From: Desulfovibrio sp.
Lineage (GTDB): Bacteria > Desulfobacterota > Desulfovibrionia > Desulfovibrionales > Desulfovibrionaceae
Assembly (NCBI GenBank): GCA_016218665.1
Contig: JACRDI010000012.1
Coordinates: 1 to 58,587, forward strand
Direction: 5' to 3'
Length of the DNA stretch: 58,587 nt
In this document: one piece after another, positions 27,070-36,163 of the stretch
How the letters are laid out: the number at the start of each line of letters is the position of its first letter
Position numbering within the stretch: the stretch's first letter is position 1
The notes under the pieces: generated by a model
Seen by the model: the letters and a program-made list of their open reading frames with translations, nothing else
What the model was told of the DNA's origin: nothing
Databases searched by the model: none
Position numbers and translations under genes: made by a program

Positions 27070-28089
27070 ATGCGCCTTCTCGTCACCGGCGGCTGCGGCT
27101 TCATCGGAGCCAACTTCCTGTACGCCATGCGCCAGCGCCATCCGGACTGGCTGCTCGTCAATCTGGACAAGCTGACCTACGCGGGCAACCTGGGCAGCCT
27201 GCGCGCCCTGGAGGCCGAGGCCGGGAACAAGTACGTCTTCGCCCACGGCGACATCTGCGACCGCGATTTCGTGTCCGCCCTGTTGGAGGACCACAAGATC
27301 GACGCCGTGGTGAACTTCGCGGCGGAGAGCCACGTGGACCGCTCCATAGACGACCCCTCGCCCTTTGTCGTCACCAACGTGCTGGGCGCGCAGAACATCC
27401 TGGACTGCGCCCGCCGCGCCAAGGTGGGCCGCGTGGTGCATGTGTCCACCGACGAGGTGTACGGCAGCCTGGGCCCCACCGGGCAGTTCCACGAGACCAC
27501 GCCCCTTGCCCCCAACAGCCCGTACTCGGCCTCCAAGGCCGGGGCGGACATGATGGCCCGGGCCTACCACGAGACCTACGGCCAGGACGTGGTCGTCACG
27601 CGCTGCTCCAACAACTACGGGCCCTTCCAGTTCCCGGAGAAGCTCATCCCGCTCATGTACACCAAGGCCATCAAGGGCGAGCCTCTGCCGGTCTATGGCG
27701 ACGGCCAGAACGTGCGCGACTGGATCTTCGTGGACGACCACTGCCGGGGCGTGGAGCTGGCTCTTTTGAAGGGCCGGGCCGGCGCGGTGTACAACTTCGG
27801 CGGCGCGGCGGAGATGAAGAACCTCGACGTGGTGCGCACCATCCTGAAACTTACCGGGCAGGACGAGTCCCTCGTCCGCTTCGTGGCCGACCGGCCCGGA
27901 CATGACCGCCGCTACGCCATGAACTTCGACCTTGCGGCCAGGGAGCTCGGCTTCGCGCCCTCGGTGAGCTTCGCGGAAGGCATGGAGCGCACCATCGCCT
28001 GGTACCAGGCCAACTCCGTGTGGCTCGACGAAGTGCAGAGCGGCGCCTACCTGAAGTTCATGGACCGCTGGTACAAGGAGCGCGCATGA
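27070..28089 (+). CDS. rfbB: dTDP-glucose 4,6-dehydratase (RmlB)
   Basis: Second step of dTDP-rhamnose synthesis. The 339-residue SDR enzyme has the NAD-binding GGCGFIGANF (residues 7-16) and NFAAESHVDRSI. The catalytic Tyr/Lys are in YSASKAGADM (about 154-163), with a Ser/Thr-Asp-Glu triad in HVSTDEVYG and RCSNNYGPFQFPEK. AAGGAG precedes the start. It overlaps rmlD by four bases. The companion genes rmlA and rmlC are not in the window. Confidence 0.95.
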   Translation: MRLLVTGGCGFIGANFLYAMRQRHPDWLLVNLDKLTYAGNLGSLRALEAEAGNKYVFAHGDICDRDFVSALLEDHKIDAVVNFAAESHVDRSIDDPSPFVVTNVLGAQNILDCARRAKVGRVVHVSTDEVYGSLGPTGQFHETTPLAPNSPYSASKAGADMMARAYHETYGQDVVVTRCSNNYGPFQFPEKLIPLMYTKAIKGEPLPVYGDGQNVRDWIFVDDHCRGVELALLKGRAGAVYNFGGAAEMKNLDVVRTILKLTGQDESLVRFVADRPGHDRRYAMNFDLAARELGFAPSVSFAEGMERTIAWYQANSVWLDEVQSGAYLKFMDRWYKERA

Positions 28090-29039
28090 GCCTGCCCGCA
28101 AAGGCGCTGATCTTCGGCGGACGGGGCGGCCTGCTGGGCCGGGCCCTGGTGGAGGCCTTCGCCGCCGCCGGCGTTGAGGCCGTGCCCGTTTCCGGCGCGG
28201 ACGTGGACTACTTCGACGCCGACGCCCTGGACGAGTTTCTGGACGGGCACGAACCCCCGGTGGGCGACGACAACGCCCAGCATGGCGACGCTGGTGACGA
28301 CTACGATCCGGCCAGCCTGCTTCTGGTGAACGCCGTGGCCTACACCCAGGTGGACAAGGCCGAGGACGAGCAGGAGGAGGCGTATCGGCTGAACGCCGCC
28401 TTCCCCGCCCTGCTCGGCGTGCTGGCCGAGGAGCGCGGCCACCGGCTGCTGCATTTCTCCACCGACTTCGTGTTCGACGGGGCCAAGGGTACGCCCTATG
28501 CGCCCGGCGACGCCACCGCGCCCCTGTCGGTGTACGGGGCCTCCAAGCTGGCGGGCGAGGAAGCCATCGCGGACCTGGACATCCCCGGCCTGCTCATCCT
28601 GCGCACGGCCTGGCTCTTCGGTCCGGGCAAGATGAACTTCGTGAAGCGCATGCTGGAGCTTGGCGCCCAGCGGCCGGAACTCTCCGTGGTCGACGACCAG
28701 CACGGCTCGCCCACCTACACCCCGGACCTGGCCGCCCTGAGCGTGGCCCTGGTCAAGAACGGGGCCTCGGGCATCCTGCACGCCGCCAACTCTGGTCCGG
28801 CCACCTGGCACGAGCTGGCCGCCGCGGCAATGGAGCTGGCGGGGCTGCCCTGCGTGGTGAAGGCCATCCCCACCAGCGGCTACCCCACCAAGGCCAGGCG
28901 GCCGCCCTGCTCCGTGCTGGACATCTCCGGCACCGCGCGCTTGGCCGGATACGCGCCGCGCCACTGGCGCGAGGCCCTGGCCGAGTACGTGCCCATCTGC
29001 CGCGCGGAGCTGGCCGCGCAGGTGCAGGCGGCCCTGTAG
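28086..29039 (+). CDS. rfbD: dTDP-4-dehydrorhamnose reductase (RmlD)
   Basis: Last step of dTDP-L-rhamnose synthesis, 317 residues. The dinucleotide loop IFGGRGGLLGRAL is near the N-terminus, followed by VNAVAYTQVDKAED, HFSTDFVFDG and YGASKLAGEE (catalytic Tyr/Lys). An unusual acidic, His-containing insertion (about residues 55-75, around PPVGDDNAQHGDAGDD) separates the first Rossmann strands from the NAVAYT strand. Ordinary RmlD proteins lack it. The GG loop also has an extra Gly. ATG 28086 overlaps the rmlB stop. Confidence 0.92.
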   Translation: MSLPAKALIFGGRGGLLGRALVEAFAAAGVEAVPVSGADVDYFDADALDEFLDGHEPPVGDDNAQHGDAGDDYDPASLLLVNAVAYTQVDKAEDEQEEAYRLNAAFPALLGVLAEERGHRLLHFSTDFVFDGAKGTPYAPGDATAPLSVYGASKLAGEEAIADLDIPGLLILRTAWLFGPGKMNFVKRMLELGAQRPELSVVDDQHGSPTYTPDLAALSVALVKNGASGILHAANSGPATWHELAAAAMELAGLPCVVKAIPTSGYPTKARRPPCSVLDISGTARLAGYAPRHWREALAEYVPICRAELAAQVQAAL

Positions 29040-29093
29040 CGCGGCTTGCCAAAGCGGCCGGTTTGTGGTGAGCCCAGGAGCGTGAAACAGACC

Positions 29094-30137
29094 ATGCGGA
29101 CCTTCTTCTTCCTGCCCCCTGTGCGCCAGGCCGCCGGCGGCGTCACGGTCATCCGGCGCATGGCCGCCTTCCTGGCCGCCTCCGGCCGTGAGGTGTACCT
29201 CGTGCCGCGCGAGCTGCCGGAAAAAGGCCCGGGCTGGGCGCCCTCCGAGGCCTGGGTGGACGCGCCCGTGGCCGCGTGGGAGTCCCTGGCCCTCAAAGCC
29301 TCTGACCTCTGGGTGGTGCCCGAAGGCTGGGTCAACGCCCTGGCTCCGGGGCTGAACGCGGGGGCCCGCTGCCTGGTCTACGTGCAGAACTGGGCCTACC
29401 TGCTCTCCGCCCTGCCCGAAGGCGTCACCTGGCGCAGGCTGCCAGCCAGCTTCCTCGCCGTGTCCGACCCCGTGGCGCAGTTCGTGGCCGCCACCACGGG
29501 GCAGACCCCGCCCGTGCTCCGGCCGGGCATCGACCTCTCGCTTTTCCGAGCGCCCGAAGCCAAGCCCGATCCGCGAAAGGGCGTGCGCATCGCCTGGATG
29601 CCGCGCAAGAACAAGGCCCTGGGCAAACAGATCCAGGAGACCTTCCAGAGTCTGGACGAAGGGCTTGCCGCGCGCTGCGAGTGGATCGAGATCGCCGGGC
29701 TGCCCGCCGCCGGCGTGGCCCAGGCGCTGAGTTCCGCGCACATTTTTCTGGCCACGGGCTTTCCCGAGGGCTGCCCCCTGCCGCCGCTGGAGGCCATGGC
29801 CTGCGGCTGCCTGCCCGTGGGCTACATGGGTTTCGGCGGGGCGGACTACATGCGCCAGGCCTTGCGGCCGGAGGACGACCCCGCGCCCTTCGCGCCCTGG
29901 TGGCCCGTGCGCTCCGTCTCCTGGGGCGGCGATGGCTTCGGCAACGGGCTGTGGAGCGCCGACGCCGACATCCTGGGCGCGGCCCTGCACCTCAAGCTCG
30001 CCGCCGGGTGGTTGCTCTCCGGCAGCCCGCAGCTTTCCCCCACCCTGGCCAACGCCCGCGCCACGGCGCAGGCCTACGGCCTGGAGACCCAGCGCCAGGA
30101 CGTGCTGGACCTCTGGACCCGGCTCGAAACCGCCTGA
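29094..30137 (+). CDS. Glycosyltransferase, GT4-like
   Basis: A 347-residue protein with a GT-B type layout. The start FFLPPVRQAAGGVTVIRRMAAFL is the donor-loop-like Gly-Gly segment of GT4 enzymes. The C-terminal half has VLRPGIDLSLF, then a nucleotide-sugar region FPEGCPLPPLEAMACGCLPVG, matching the E-x7-E motif. AGGAG lies upstream of ATG 29094. It follows the rhamnose genes directly and probably uses their product or acts in the same surface polysaccharide pathway (inference). The acceptor is unknown. Confidence 0.85.
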   Translation: MRTFFFLPPVRQAAGGVTVIRRMAAFLAASGREVYLVPRELPEKGPGWAPSEAWVDAPVAAWESLALKASDLWVVPEGWVNALAPGLNAGARCLVYVQNWAYLLSALPEGVTWRRLPASFLAVSDPVAQFVAATTGQTPPVLRPGIDLSLFRAPEAKPDPRKGVRIAWMPRKNKALGKQIQETFQSLDEGLAARCEWIEIAGLPAAGVAQALSSAHIFLATGFPEGCPLPPLEAMACGCLPVGYMGFGGADYMRQALRPEDDPAPFAPWWPVRSVSWGGDGFGNGLWSADADILGAALHLKLAAGWLLSGSPQLSPTLANARATAQAYGLETQRQDVLDLWTRLETA

Positions 30138-30149
30138 GACACGCCCGAC

Positions 30150-31025
30150 ATGTCGAAAAAGAACAAAGCGCCCCGGCAGGAGCCGGAAACCCTGGCCTTG
30201 CCCTTTGGCGGCGTGGATTCCCACGCCCATCTGGACCTGGACGACTTCGACGCCGACCGCGAGGACATCCTGGCCCGCGCCCGCGCCTGTGGCGTGGCCA
30301 ACGTAGGCAACGTCTTCCTCGGGCCGGAGGCCTACCGCAAGAACCGGCCGTACTTCGACGCCCACCCGGAGGTCTTCTTCCTCCTGGGCATCCACCCCGG
30401 CAACGCGGACACCTGCACGGACGAGGCCCTGGCCGACATGCGCCGCGCCTTCGCCGAGGACCAGCGCCTCAAGGCCGTGGGCGAGATCGGCCTGGACTAC
30501 TACTGGGACGACCACCCGCGCCAGGTGCAGGAAAAGGCCTTCCGCGCGCAGCTCAAACTGGCGGCGGAGCTTGGCCTGCCGCCGGTGATCCACTGCCGCG
30601 ACAAGACCGGCAGCCAGGACGCCTTCGAAGACACCCTGCGCCTGCTGCGCGAGGAGGGCTTCTCCGGCCGCGACCTGCTCTGGCACTGCTTCGGCGGCGA
30701 TGCGCAGCAGGCCGGGCGCGTGCTGGAGCACGGCTGGCACGTGAGCATCCCCGGTCCCGTGAGCTACGCCCGCAACGAGCCCCTGCGCGAGGCCGTGGCC
30801 CTGATTCCCCTTGAGCGCATGCTCATCGAAACCGACTGCCCCTACCTGAGCGCCGAGCCCTGGCGCGGCAAGCGCAACCACCCGGCCCTGGCGGGCTTCA
30901 CCGCCGCGTGCATCGCCGAGGTGAAGGGACTCGCCCCGGCTGACGTCTGGACCGCCACCGGCGACAACGCCCGCCGCTTCTTCACGCTTTCTTCCATCGC
31001 CCGCAGGGAGGACACCGCACCATGA
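30150..31025 (+). CDS. TatD-family metal-dependent hydrolase
   Basis: A 291-residue TIM-barrel amidohydrolase relative. Metal ligands are visible as HAH (residues 25-27 in DSHAHLDL), the Glu in VGEIGLDYYW, His in VIHCRD, His in WHCFGG, and Asp in LIETDCPYL. The family includes 3'-5' DNA/RNA exonucleases with a role in DNA repair and D-amino-acyl-tRNA-like editing enzymes. An N-terminal extension of about 20 residues precedes the barrel. It is coupled by ATGA overlap to the thioesterase behind. Confidence 0.92.
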   Translation: MSKKNKAPRQEPETLALPFGGVDSHAHLDLDDFDADREDILARARACGVANVGNVFLGPEAYRKNRPYFDAHPEVFFLLGIHPGNADTCTDEALADMRRAFAEDQRLKAVGEIGLDYYWDDHPRQVQEKAFRAQLKLAAELGLPPVIHCRDKTGSQDAFEDTLRLLREEGFSGRDLLWHCFGGDAQQAGRVLEHGWHVSIPGPVSYARNEPLREAVALIPLERMLIETDCPYLSAEPWRGKRNHPALAGFTAACIAEVKGLAPADVWTATGDNARRFFTLSSIARREDTAP

Positions 31026-31477
31026 CCGCACATCTCTCCGAGGCCGAGCGCGCGGAGCGCTTCGCAAGGCTCAAGCGTTTCTTCAACAACCGCGACAGGT
31101 TGTGCGCCTCCCTGGGCATCCAGGTGACAGACATCGGCCTGGGCACGGCCATCGCCGGCATGACCGTGGAGGAAAAGCACCTGAACGGGGCCGACGTGGC
31201 CCAGGGCGGGGCCATCTTCACCCTGGCCGACCTGGCCTTCGGCGCGGCGGCCAACTCGCACGGCACGCTGGCCCTTGGGGTCAACACCAGCATCGCCTTC
31301 ACCAAGTCGGCCGGGCTGGGCTGCGCCCTCAGCGCGCACGCGCGGGAGACCGCCGTGGCCGGCCCCCTGGCCACCTATGTGGTGGAGGTAAAAAACGATG
31401 CGGGCGAGACCATCGCCACCTTCCAGGGCACGGCCTACCGCAAGCGCGAGCACCTGGACCTCTCGGCCTGGGGCTAG
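31022..31477 (+). CDS. PaaI-type hotdog-fold thioesterase
   Basis: A 151-residue acyl-CoA thioesterase of the PaaI group. The conserved helix start LNGADVAQGGAIFTLADLAFG carries the catalytic Asp, followed by strands TSIAFTKSAGLG and ATFQGTAYRK. The substrate is probably an aromatic or medium-chain acyl-CoA but is not fixed by sequence. Its stop is followed by a short hairpin (CGCCTT/AAGGCG, 31478-31495) before the convergent SulP gene. Confidence 0.9.
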   Translation: MTAHLSEAERAERFARLKRFFNNRDRLCASLGIQVTDIGLGTAIAGMTVEEKHLNGADVAQGGAIFTLADLAFGAAANSHGTLALGVNTSIAFTKSAGLGCALSAHARETAVAGPLATYVVEVKNDAGETIATFQGTAYRKREHLDLSAWG

Positions 31478-31505
31478 CGCCTTCTTTTAAAGGCGAGCGT
31501 CCGCG

Positions 31506-34130
31506 CTAGAGCTGCGCGGCGCGGTTCTTGGCGTTTTCCTCGGCCACGCGCTCGGCCAGCAGGGCCACGATGAAGCGGTTCACCGCCGCGGCCAGCTGTG
31601 GGGCCTTCTCCTGGATGACGCGGAAGCGCTCCACGCTGAGCTTGTAGGCCACACAGCGCTCCGTGGCGATGACCGAGGCCGAGCGCGGCGCGCTGGTGTA
31701 GATGCCCATTTCGCCGAACACGGTGCCAGGGCCCATCTTCTTCAGGCGCAGCAGCTTTCCGCCGGGCAGGGCCAGCTCCACGTGCACCCGGCCGGATTCC
31801 AGGAAATACAGGCAGTCGGGCGGATCGCCCTGCTTGATGAGCCGGAACTTGCGCGGAGCCTCCACGCGTTCCAGGCATTTCATCAGCGCGGGCACCAGCC
31901 TGGGCTCGGGGAAGGTGGACGCGAGCATCTCGGCAAGGCTGGCCTGCCTCGTCTCCAGCGCGCCCGCCTCCGAAAGCAGCGCGTCCTCGCAATGTTCCAG
32001 GGCGTAGTCCAGGTTCAAGGCCACGCGGCACACGCCCTGCTCGTCGTCCATGCGGTAGCCCAGGCGTTCCAGGTGCTCCTCCAGCTCAAGGGGCACGCTG
32101 GTAAGGAAGAGGACGAGGCCGTTCTGCCGGGCCAGGGCCTCCAGCCTGCGGAAGCCGATGGCGGCGGAGGCCCCGAGCCCCGTCACCGCGCCGAAGTCCA
32201 GCAGCACGAAGCGCAGCGGCGCGTCGGCCGGGCGCCCGGCCATGGACCCGGAGATCCTGCGCAGCAGGTCGTACAGCGTGCCCAGGAACAGGAAGCCTTG
32301 CAGCCGCAGCACCAGAATCTGGCCGCCGCACTCCTTCAAATGACGCCGCTCCGCCGGCGAGCGGTCCACGTTGCTGTGGAACACGTCGCCCGTCTGGACC
32401 ATGCGCACGCCGCCGCCGCCCACGGCCCGTGCCAGGCTCAGCAGCGCGCCCAGGCCCAGGCTGGCGAACACGCCGAGCACCGGGCCGCACACCGCCACCA
32501 GCAGGCACGAGGCCCAGGCCGCGCGCTGGTCGTCCTTGCGCGAAAGCGGATTGCGAGCGTCGCGCAGCATCCAGCTCACGGGCATGAGCAGCCCCGTGGC
32601 CAGCAGCACGCCCAGGGGCACGAACAGCGGCACGTACGCCAGAAGCGGCGCTCCGGCCAGCAGGAATCCCAGGCAGGCCAGCCCGCAGACAAACCCGGCC
32701 ACGGGCGCCGTGGCCCCCAGGGCGCGCATGCCCAGGCTGCTGGAAAGCGACAGGGAGGACGGCAGCGCGCCCAGCAGGCCGGAAAGCATGGAGGCCGCGC
32801 CCACGAGCCGGACCTGTTCCCCGGCGTCGCAGTCGCGCTCCAGCACGGATTCCAGGATGGGCGTGCGCACCAGCGAGGGCAGTATGGCCATGGCCACCAC
32901 GGCGGCGAAGAGCTCCGCCTGCGCGCCCAGCGCCAGCCAGTCTATCTGCGTCAGGTGCATGGGATCGAACAGCCCGATGGAGCCGCGCAGATCAAGCAGC
33001 ATGGGCAGGCCGCGCTGCCTGGCCAGAGCCTCGGCCATCTGCGCGGGAAGATGTGCGGAGTACAGCGGCAGCAGGTTCCACGCGCCGATGGCCAGCGCAG
33101 CGAGCAGGATGGGCCAAATCAGCCCACGCACGCTCATGTGCACGACAAAGTACGCCAGGCCGAAGACAACGGCCGGTCCCCAAGCCGCGGCCGTCTTGGC
33201 GAGGGCGTGCCCAAGCTCGCCCACGGGCAGCGCCGCCAGGGCGGCCAAGGCGGGGTCGCTGGCGGCCATGAGTCCGGCCCAGGCCTTGACCAGCAGCAGG
33301 CCGAAGCCCGCCAGCATTCCGCCCATGACCTCCGCCGGGAGAAAGCGCACGCTCTCCGCCAGGCCCAGGCGCGACAGGAGCACGGCGGACGCCCCGGCCA
33401 GCATGCCGGAGAGGGACAGGGCCGCCAGCATGGTCGCGGCCATGGTCGTAGCCATGGTGGCGGCCGAGGCGGCGGGATGCCCGGAAAGGCCGGTCCCCAC
33501 CGCGCCGACAAGCAGGAACACCGCCAGCGCGGAGGCCGGGTCCGGTCCGCCCACGGCCACGGCGAGGCGGCCGTTCAGCGCCAGCAGCACGCAGCCCAGC
33601 ACTGCGGGCAAAAGCGTCAGCACCAGGGCGTGGGGGCCAAGGCCCGCGGCGGGCGCGCCGAGCAGAAAGAGCATGGACAGGGCGGCGCAGATCAGCAACT
33701 GGTGCCCGCCGGTGACGAGACCCGCGAGCGCGTTTACCGCTAGGCTGCCGGAAAAGAAGTGGCGCAGGTGCCCTGCGGCGGTGACGGGCGTCGGCGCGGC
33801 GTCCAGGGCCAGGGAGCTTTCCTGCGCGGCCTGGCCGGCCGAGGCGGGACGAGAAGCTTCTGATGCGCCTCCGGGAGCGGCGGAGGGCTGCTCCACAAGG
33901 TCGTCCAGCTTCACGTCGTCGATGCTGGGCTCGGGCAGGGGAGCGGCCGCCACGATGCCGGGCTGTCCGCACTTGGGGCACTTGGCCTGCCGGCCGGCAA
34001 GCTGCGCCGGGAGCGCCTGCGCATGCCCGCACGAGGCGCAGGTGAAAACGGCGCCGGGACGGGCCTCCCCATTCTTCGCTGTGGCGTTCCCCTCGTCGGA
34101 CACCGCACCCTCCATGCCTGGTTTCGGCAT
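31506..34130 (-). CDS. SulP-family anion transporter with zinc-ribbon, STAS and cyclic-nucleotide-binding domains
   Basis: An 874-residue multi-domain membrane protein. A zinc ribbon made from CASC (31-34) and CPKC (51-54) is followed by a low-complexity linker. About ten TM helices come next (roughly 125-530) with the SulP core. A STAS domain (about 565-680) contains VLLDFGAVTGLGASAAIGF. A cyclic-nucleotide-binding domain (about 745-865) has IKQGDPPDCLYFLESGRV, GPGTVFGEMGIYTSAPRSASV and the phosphate-binding arginine. SulP-STAS-cNMP proteins are known, and some carry bicarbonate or sulfate. The N-terminal zinc ribbon is unusual. In a sulfate reducer, sulfate transport gated by a nucleotide or by redox is conceivable, but the substrate is unproven. 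Confidence 0.88.
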   Translation of the reverse strand: MPKPGMEGAVSDEGNATAKNGEARPGAVFTCASCGHAQALPAQLAGRQAKCPKCGQPGIVAAAPLPEPSIDDVKLDDLVEQPSAAPGGASEASRPASAGQAAQESSLALDAAPTPVTAAGHLRHFFSGSLAVNALAGLVTGGHQLLICAALSMLFLLGAPAAGLGPHALVLTLLPAVLGCVLLALNGRLAVAVGGPDPASALAVFLLVGAVGTGLSGHPAASAATMATTMAATMLAALSLSGMLAGASAVLLSRLGLAESVRFLPAEVMGGMLAGFGLLLVKAWAGLMAASDPALAALAALPVGELGHALAKTAAAWGPAVVFGLAYFVVHMSVRGLIWPILLAALAIGAWNLLPLYSAHLPAQMAEALARQRGLPMLLDLRGSIGLFDPMHLTQIDWLALGAQAELFAAVVAMAILPSLVRTPILESVLERDCDAGEQVRLVGAASMLSGLLGALPSSLSLSSSLGMRALGATAPVAGFVCGLACLGFLLAGAPLLAYVPLFVPLGVLLATGLLMPVSWMLRDARNPLSRKDDQRAAWASCLLVAVCGPVLGVFASLGLGALLSLARAVGGGGVRMVQTGDVFHSNVDRSPAERRHLKECGGQILVLRLQGFLFLGTLYDLLRRISGSMAGRPADAPLRFVLLDFGAVTGLGASAAIGFRRLEALARQNGLVLFLTSVPLELEEHLERLGYRMDDEQGVCRVALNLDYALEHCEDALLSEAGALETRQASLAEMLASTFPEPRLVPALMKCLERVEAPRKFRLIKQGDPPDCLYFLESGRVHVELALPGGKLLRLKKMGPGTVFGEMGIYTSAPRSASVIATERCVAYKLSVERFRVIQEKAPQLAAAVNRFIVALLAERVAEENAKNRAAQL

Positions 34131-34201
34131 TTGCCGCCGTAATGACTATGGCAAAGATTCCGGCTTTTCTCAAGGCCACCCGCGCGGCAGCGCAACGCCC
34201 G

Positions 34202-35977
34202 CTAGCCGAAGCTCGCGCGCATGATGTCCAGGAGCCTGGACAGCCTGTGCACGTAGGTGTGTTCGGCCAGGATGCGGCTGCGGGCGGCGCGGCTCACACG
34301 CTCGCGCAGGTCCGCGTCGCCCAGGCAGCGCTCCACCAGGGCCGGGATCTCCTGGGGCCCGTCGTAGACCAATGCCTCCCGGCCCGGCTCGAACAAGGCG
34401 TCCAGCTGGGCGCGCCTGTCGGTGAGCACGAAGCCCCCGCAGGCGGGCACGTCGAACACGCGCTGGTTCACCGCGCCCTTCATCTGGCGGCTGGTGCAGT
34501 TCAGGCTCACCGCGCTCATGGGGTAGAAGCGCGGCAGGTCGGCGTAATAGTCCAGCCGGGACAGGAAGCGCGCCCGGCCTGCGCCGCCGAAGCGCTCCTT
34601 CCAGGCGGCGCGCCAGCCTTCCTCGTCACCCACGATGAGCGGCGCAAAGGGCTCCAGGGCCGAGACGCAGGCCTGGCGGTACTGCCGCGTGGCCTCCCAG
34701 GTGACGAGGGACTCGCAGGCCAGACGCAGGGCCACGTCGCCCGTGGCGCGCAGCCGCGCGGAAAGCTCCGGCCTCGCGCTGGCGAGATAGGCGTCCACGT
34801 CGCGCTCCCTGGATGCGCCGAACCCCTCGGCTATGTGCGCGTATTCCCGCGCCAGCTCCGGCACGGCCGCGCAGGCGGCCAGGCTGCGGCGCACGGAGGA
34901 CGCCATGGAGTCGCCCACGAAGGAGACATCCGTCCGCCACGCCTCGGGCCCGGCGGGCAGCCCCGGCCGGAAGCGTCGCGGGTCCGTGGCCAGGGGCAGA
35001 GAGTGCACGTTGGCGTATCCGGCCGCGCGCAGGGTTTCCACGTTGTCCGCGTCCCAGGTGAAGAGCGCCGTGCCCGTGGTGGCCAGGCCGGAATAGCGCG
35101 AAAGGATCAGGTGGGGATTGTCCACGAACCAGCTGGCCAGCGGCAGCTTGAGGCGCTCCAGCAGCTCGGCCAGCCGTCCCTCGCTGTCCAGACCGAAGTG
35201 GTTCACCGTGAGGACGAAATCCGGCCGAAAATCGAGCACCTGGCGCAGCAGTCCCTCCACGAAGGCCGCGCTGCCGCGCTCCTGCACGGGCACGGCGAGG
35301 GGAGTCCAGGGCGCTTCCAGTTCCGTGAGGGCGTCCTTGATCTCGGCGTTGAGGAAATAGGGGCGGTCCAGGAAAAGCACGCGCGGCTTGGCCGAGCGGA
35401 ACTTCGGGTAGGCGGCGCTGGCCCAGAAGTCGGCCGTGGGGCGTTTGGTCGGGGCCCCGCAGAGCATGCCGTGGAGCGCGCCGTAGAGCTCCGGGTCCAC
35501 GCGGCGGGCGGCGGGCGCGGCCAGGGGCGCGAAGGGCCGGCCGCCCTGCTCCGCCTGCCAGCGCGTCAGCACGGCAAGGACGGCCCCAGGGTCGGCGTCC
35601 TCAATCCACAGGACGCCCGGGTGCGCGCGGAAACGCTCCCGCGCGCCGGTGACGGCCCAGACGGCCGCTTCCCGGTCCACCACGGCCACGGGGCGTCCCG
35701 CAGCGGCGAGGACTTCCAGGCAGCGGCCCAGGTGAGGCCCCAGCAGCACAGGCAAGGCGTCCTGCGGCGCGGATGCGGCGAGGGCTTCCTCCTTGGCGCG
35801 GCCGCCCCGGCCCCACAGGCTCCAGGTCTTGCCGCCCACGCCAAGGCGCAGGTCGTCCAGCGCGCCCGCGGCGAAAACAGGCTCCGCCGCATCCACGCGC
35901 AGGGGCCTGGCGGCGCCCGCCCTGGCCTCGTCCGTCACATCTTTCCGCCCTTCCCTCATGCCCGGCCTTCTTTGCAA
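34202..35977 (-). CDS. CgeB-like glycosyltransferase (DUF3880 plus glycosyltransferase region)
   Basis: A protein of about 590 residues. The N-terminal 180 residues are variable. From [16 protein letters not shown] it follows the CgeB/DUF3880 pattern: [57 protein letters not shown] and [11 protein letters not shown]-terminal glycosyltransferase segment has [35 protein letters not shown]. Desulfovibrio-type bacteria often keep such genes in flagellin or surface glycosylation loci. The start is uncertain among 35977, 35959 and a GTG at 35938. Confidence 0.8.
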   Translation of the reverse strand: MQRRPGMREGRKDVTDEARAGAARPLRVDAAEPVFAAGALDDLRLGVGGKTWSLWGRGGRAKEEALAASAPQDALPVLLGPHLGRCLEVLAAAGRPVAVVDREAAVWAVTGARERFRAHPGVLWIEDADPGAVLAVLTRWQAEQGGRPFAPLAAPAARRVDPELYGALHGMLCGAPTKRPTADFWASAAYPKFRSAKPRVLFLDRPYFLNAEIKDALTELEAPWTPLAVPVQERGSAAFVEGLLRQVLDFRPDFVLTVNHFGLDSEGRLAELLERLKLPLASWFVDNPHLILSRYSGLATTGTALFTWDADNVETLRAAGYANVHSLPLATDPRRFRPGLPAGPEAWRTDVSFVGDSMASSVRRSLAACAAVPELAREYAHIAEGFGASRERDVDAYLASARPELSARLRATGDVALRLACESLVTWEATRQYRQACVSALEPFAPLIVGDEEGWRAAWKERFGGAGRARFLSRLDYYADLPRFYPMSAVSLNCTSRQMKGAVNQRVFDVPACGGFVLTDRRAQLDALFEPGREALVYDGPQEIPALVERCLGDADLRERVSRAARSRILAEHTYVHRLSRLLDIMRASFG

Positions 35978-36024
35978 GGATCATGACACAGCAAGGATCA
36001 TGACATCGCCAGGACCATGACAGC
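35974..36024. repeat. Three tandem 17-bp repeats
   Basis: GCAAGGATCATGACACA, GCAAGGATCATGACATC and GCCAGGACCATGACAGC follow one another without gaps. They lie in the divergent gap between the CgeB-like and GT2-like genes, and the first copy overlaps the 5' edge of the CgeB reading frame. Confidence 0.85.
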
Positions 36025-36163
36025 TCTGCCCGCCGCAGGCCAGCGGAAAGTCCTCCCCAGGGCTAAAGTAATCGCGCGGGGAGGACGAAAAGGCGAACGA
36101 TGAGGGCAGAATTCGGCACACGGACCGTGCCGGCCCGCGAACATCCCAAGGAAGGGGACCCAT

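Noticed and set aside
28047..31067. 1006-residue open frame on the minus strand
   Set aside because: Runs across four well-supported plus-strand genes (rmlD to tatD), with the typical antisense composition.
31782..33743. 653-residue Gln/His-rich open frame on the plus strand
   Set aside because: Antisense shadow of the SulP transporter gene; no domain.
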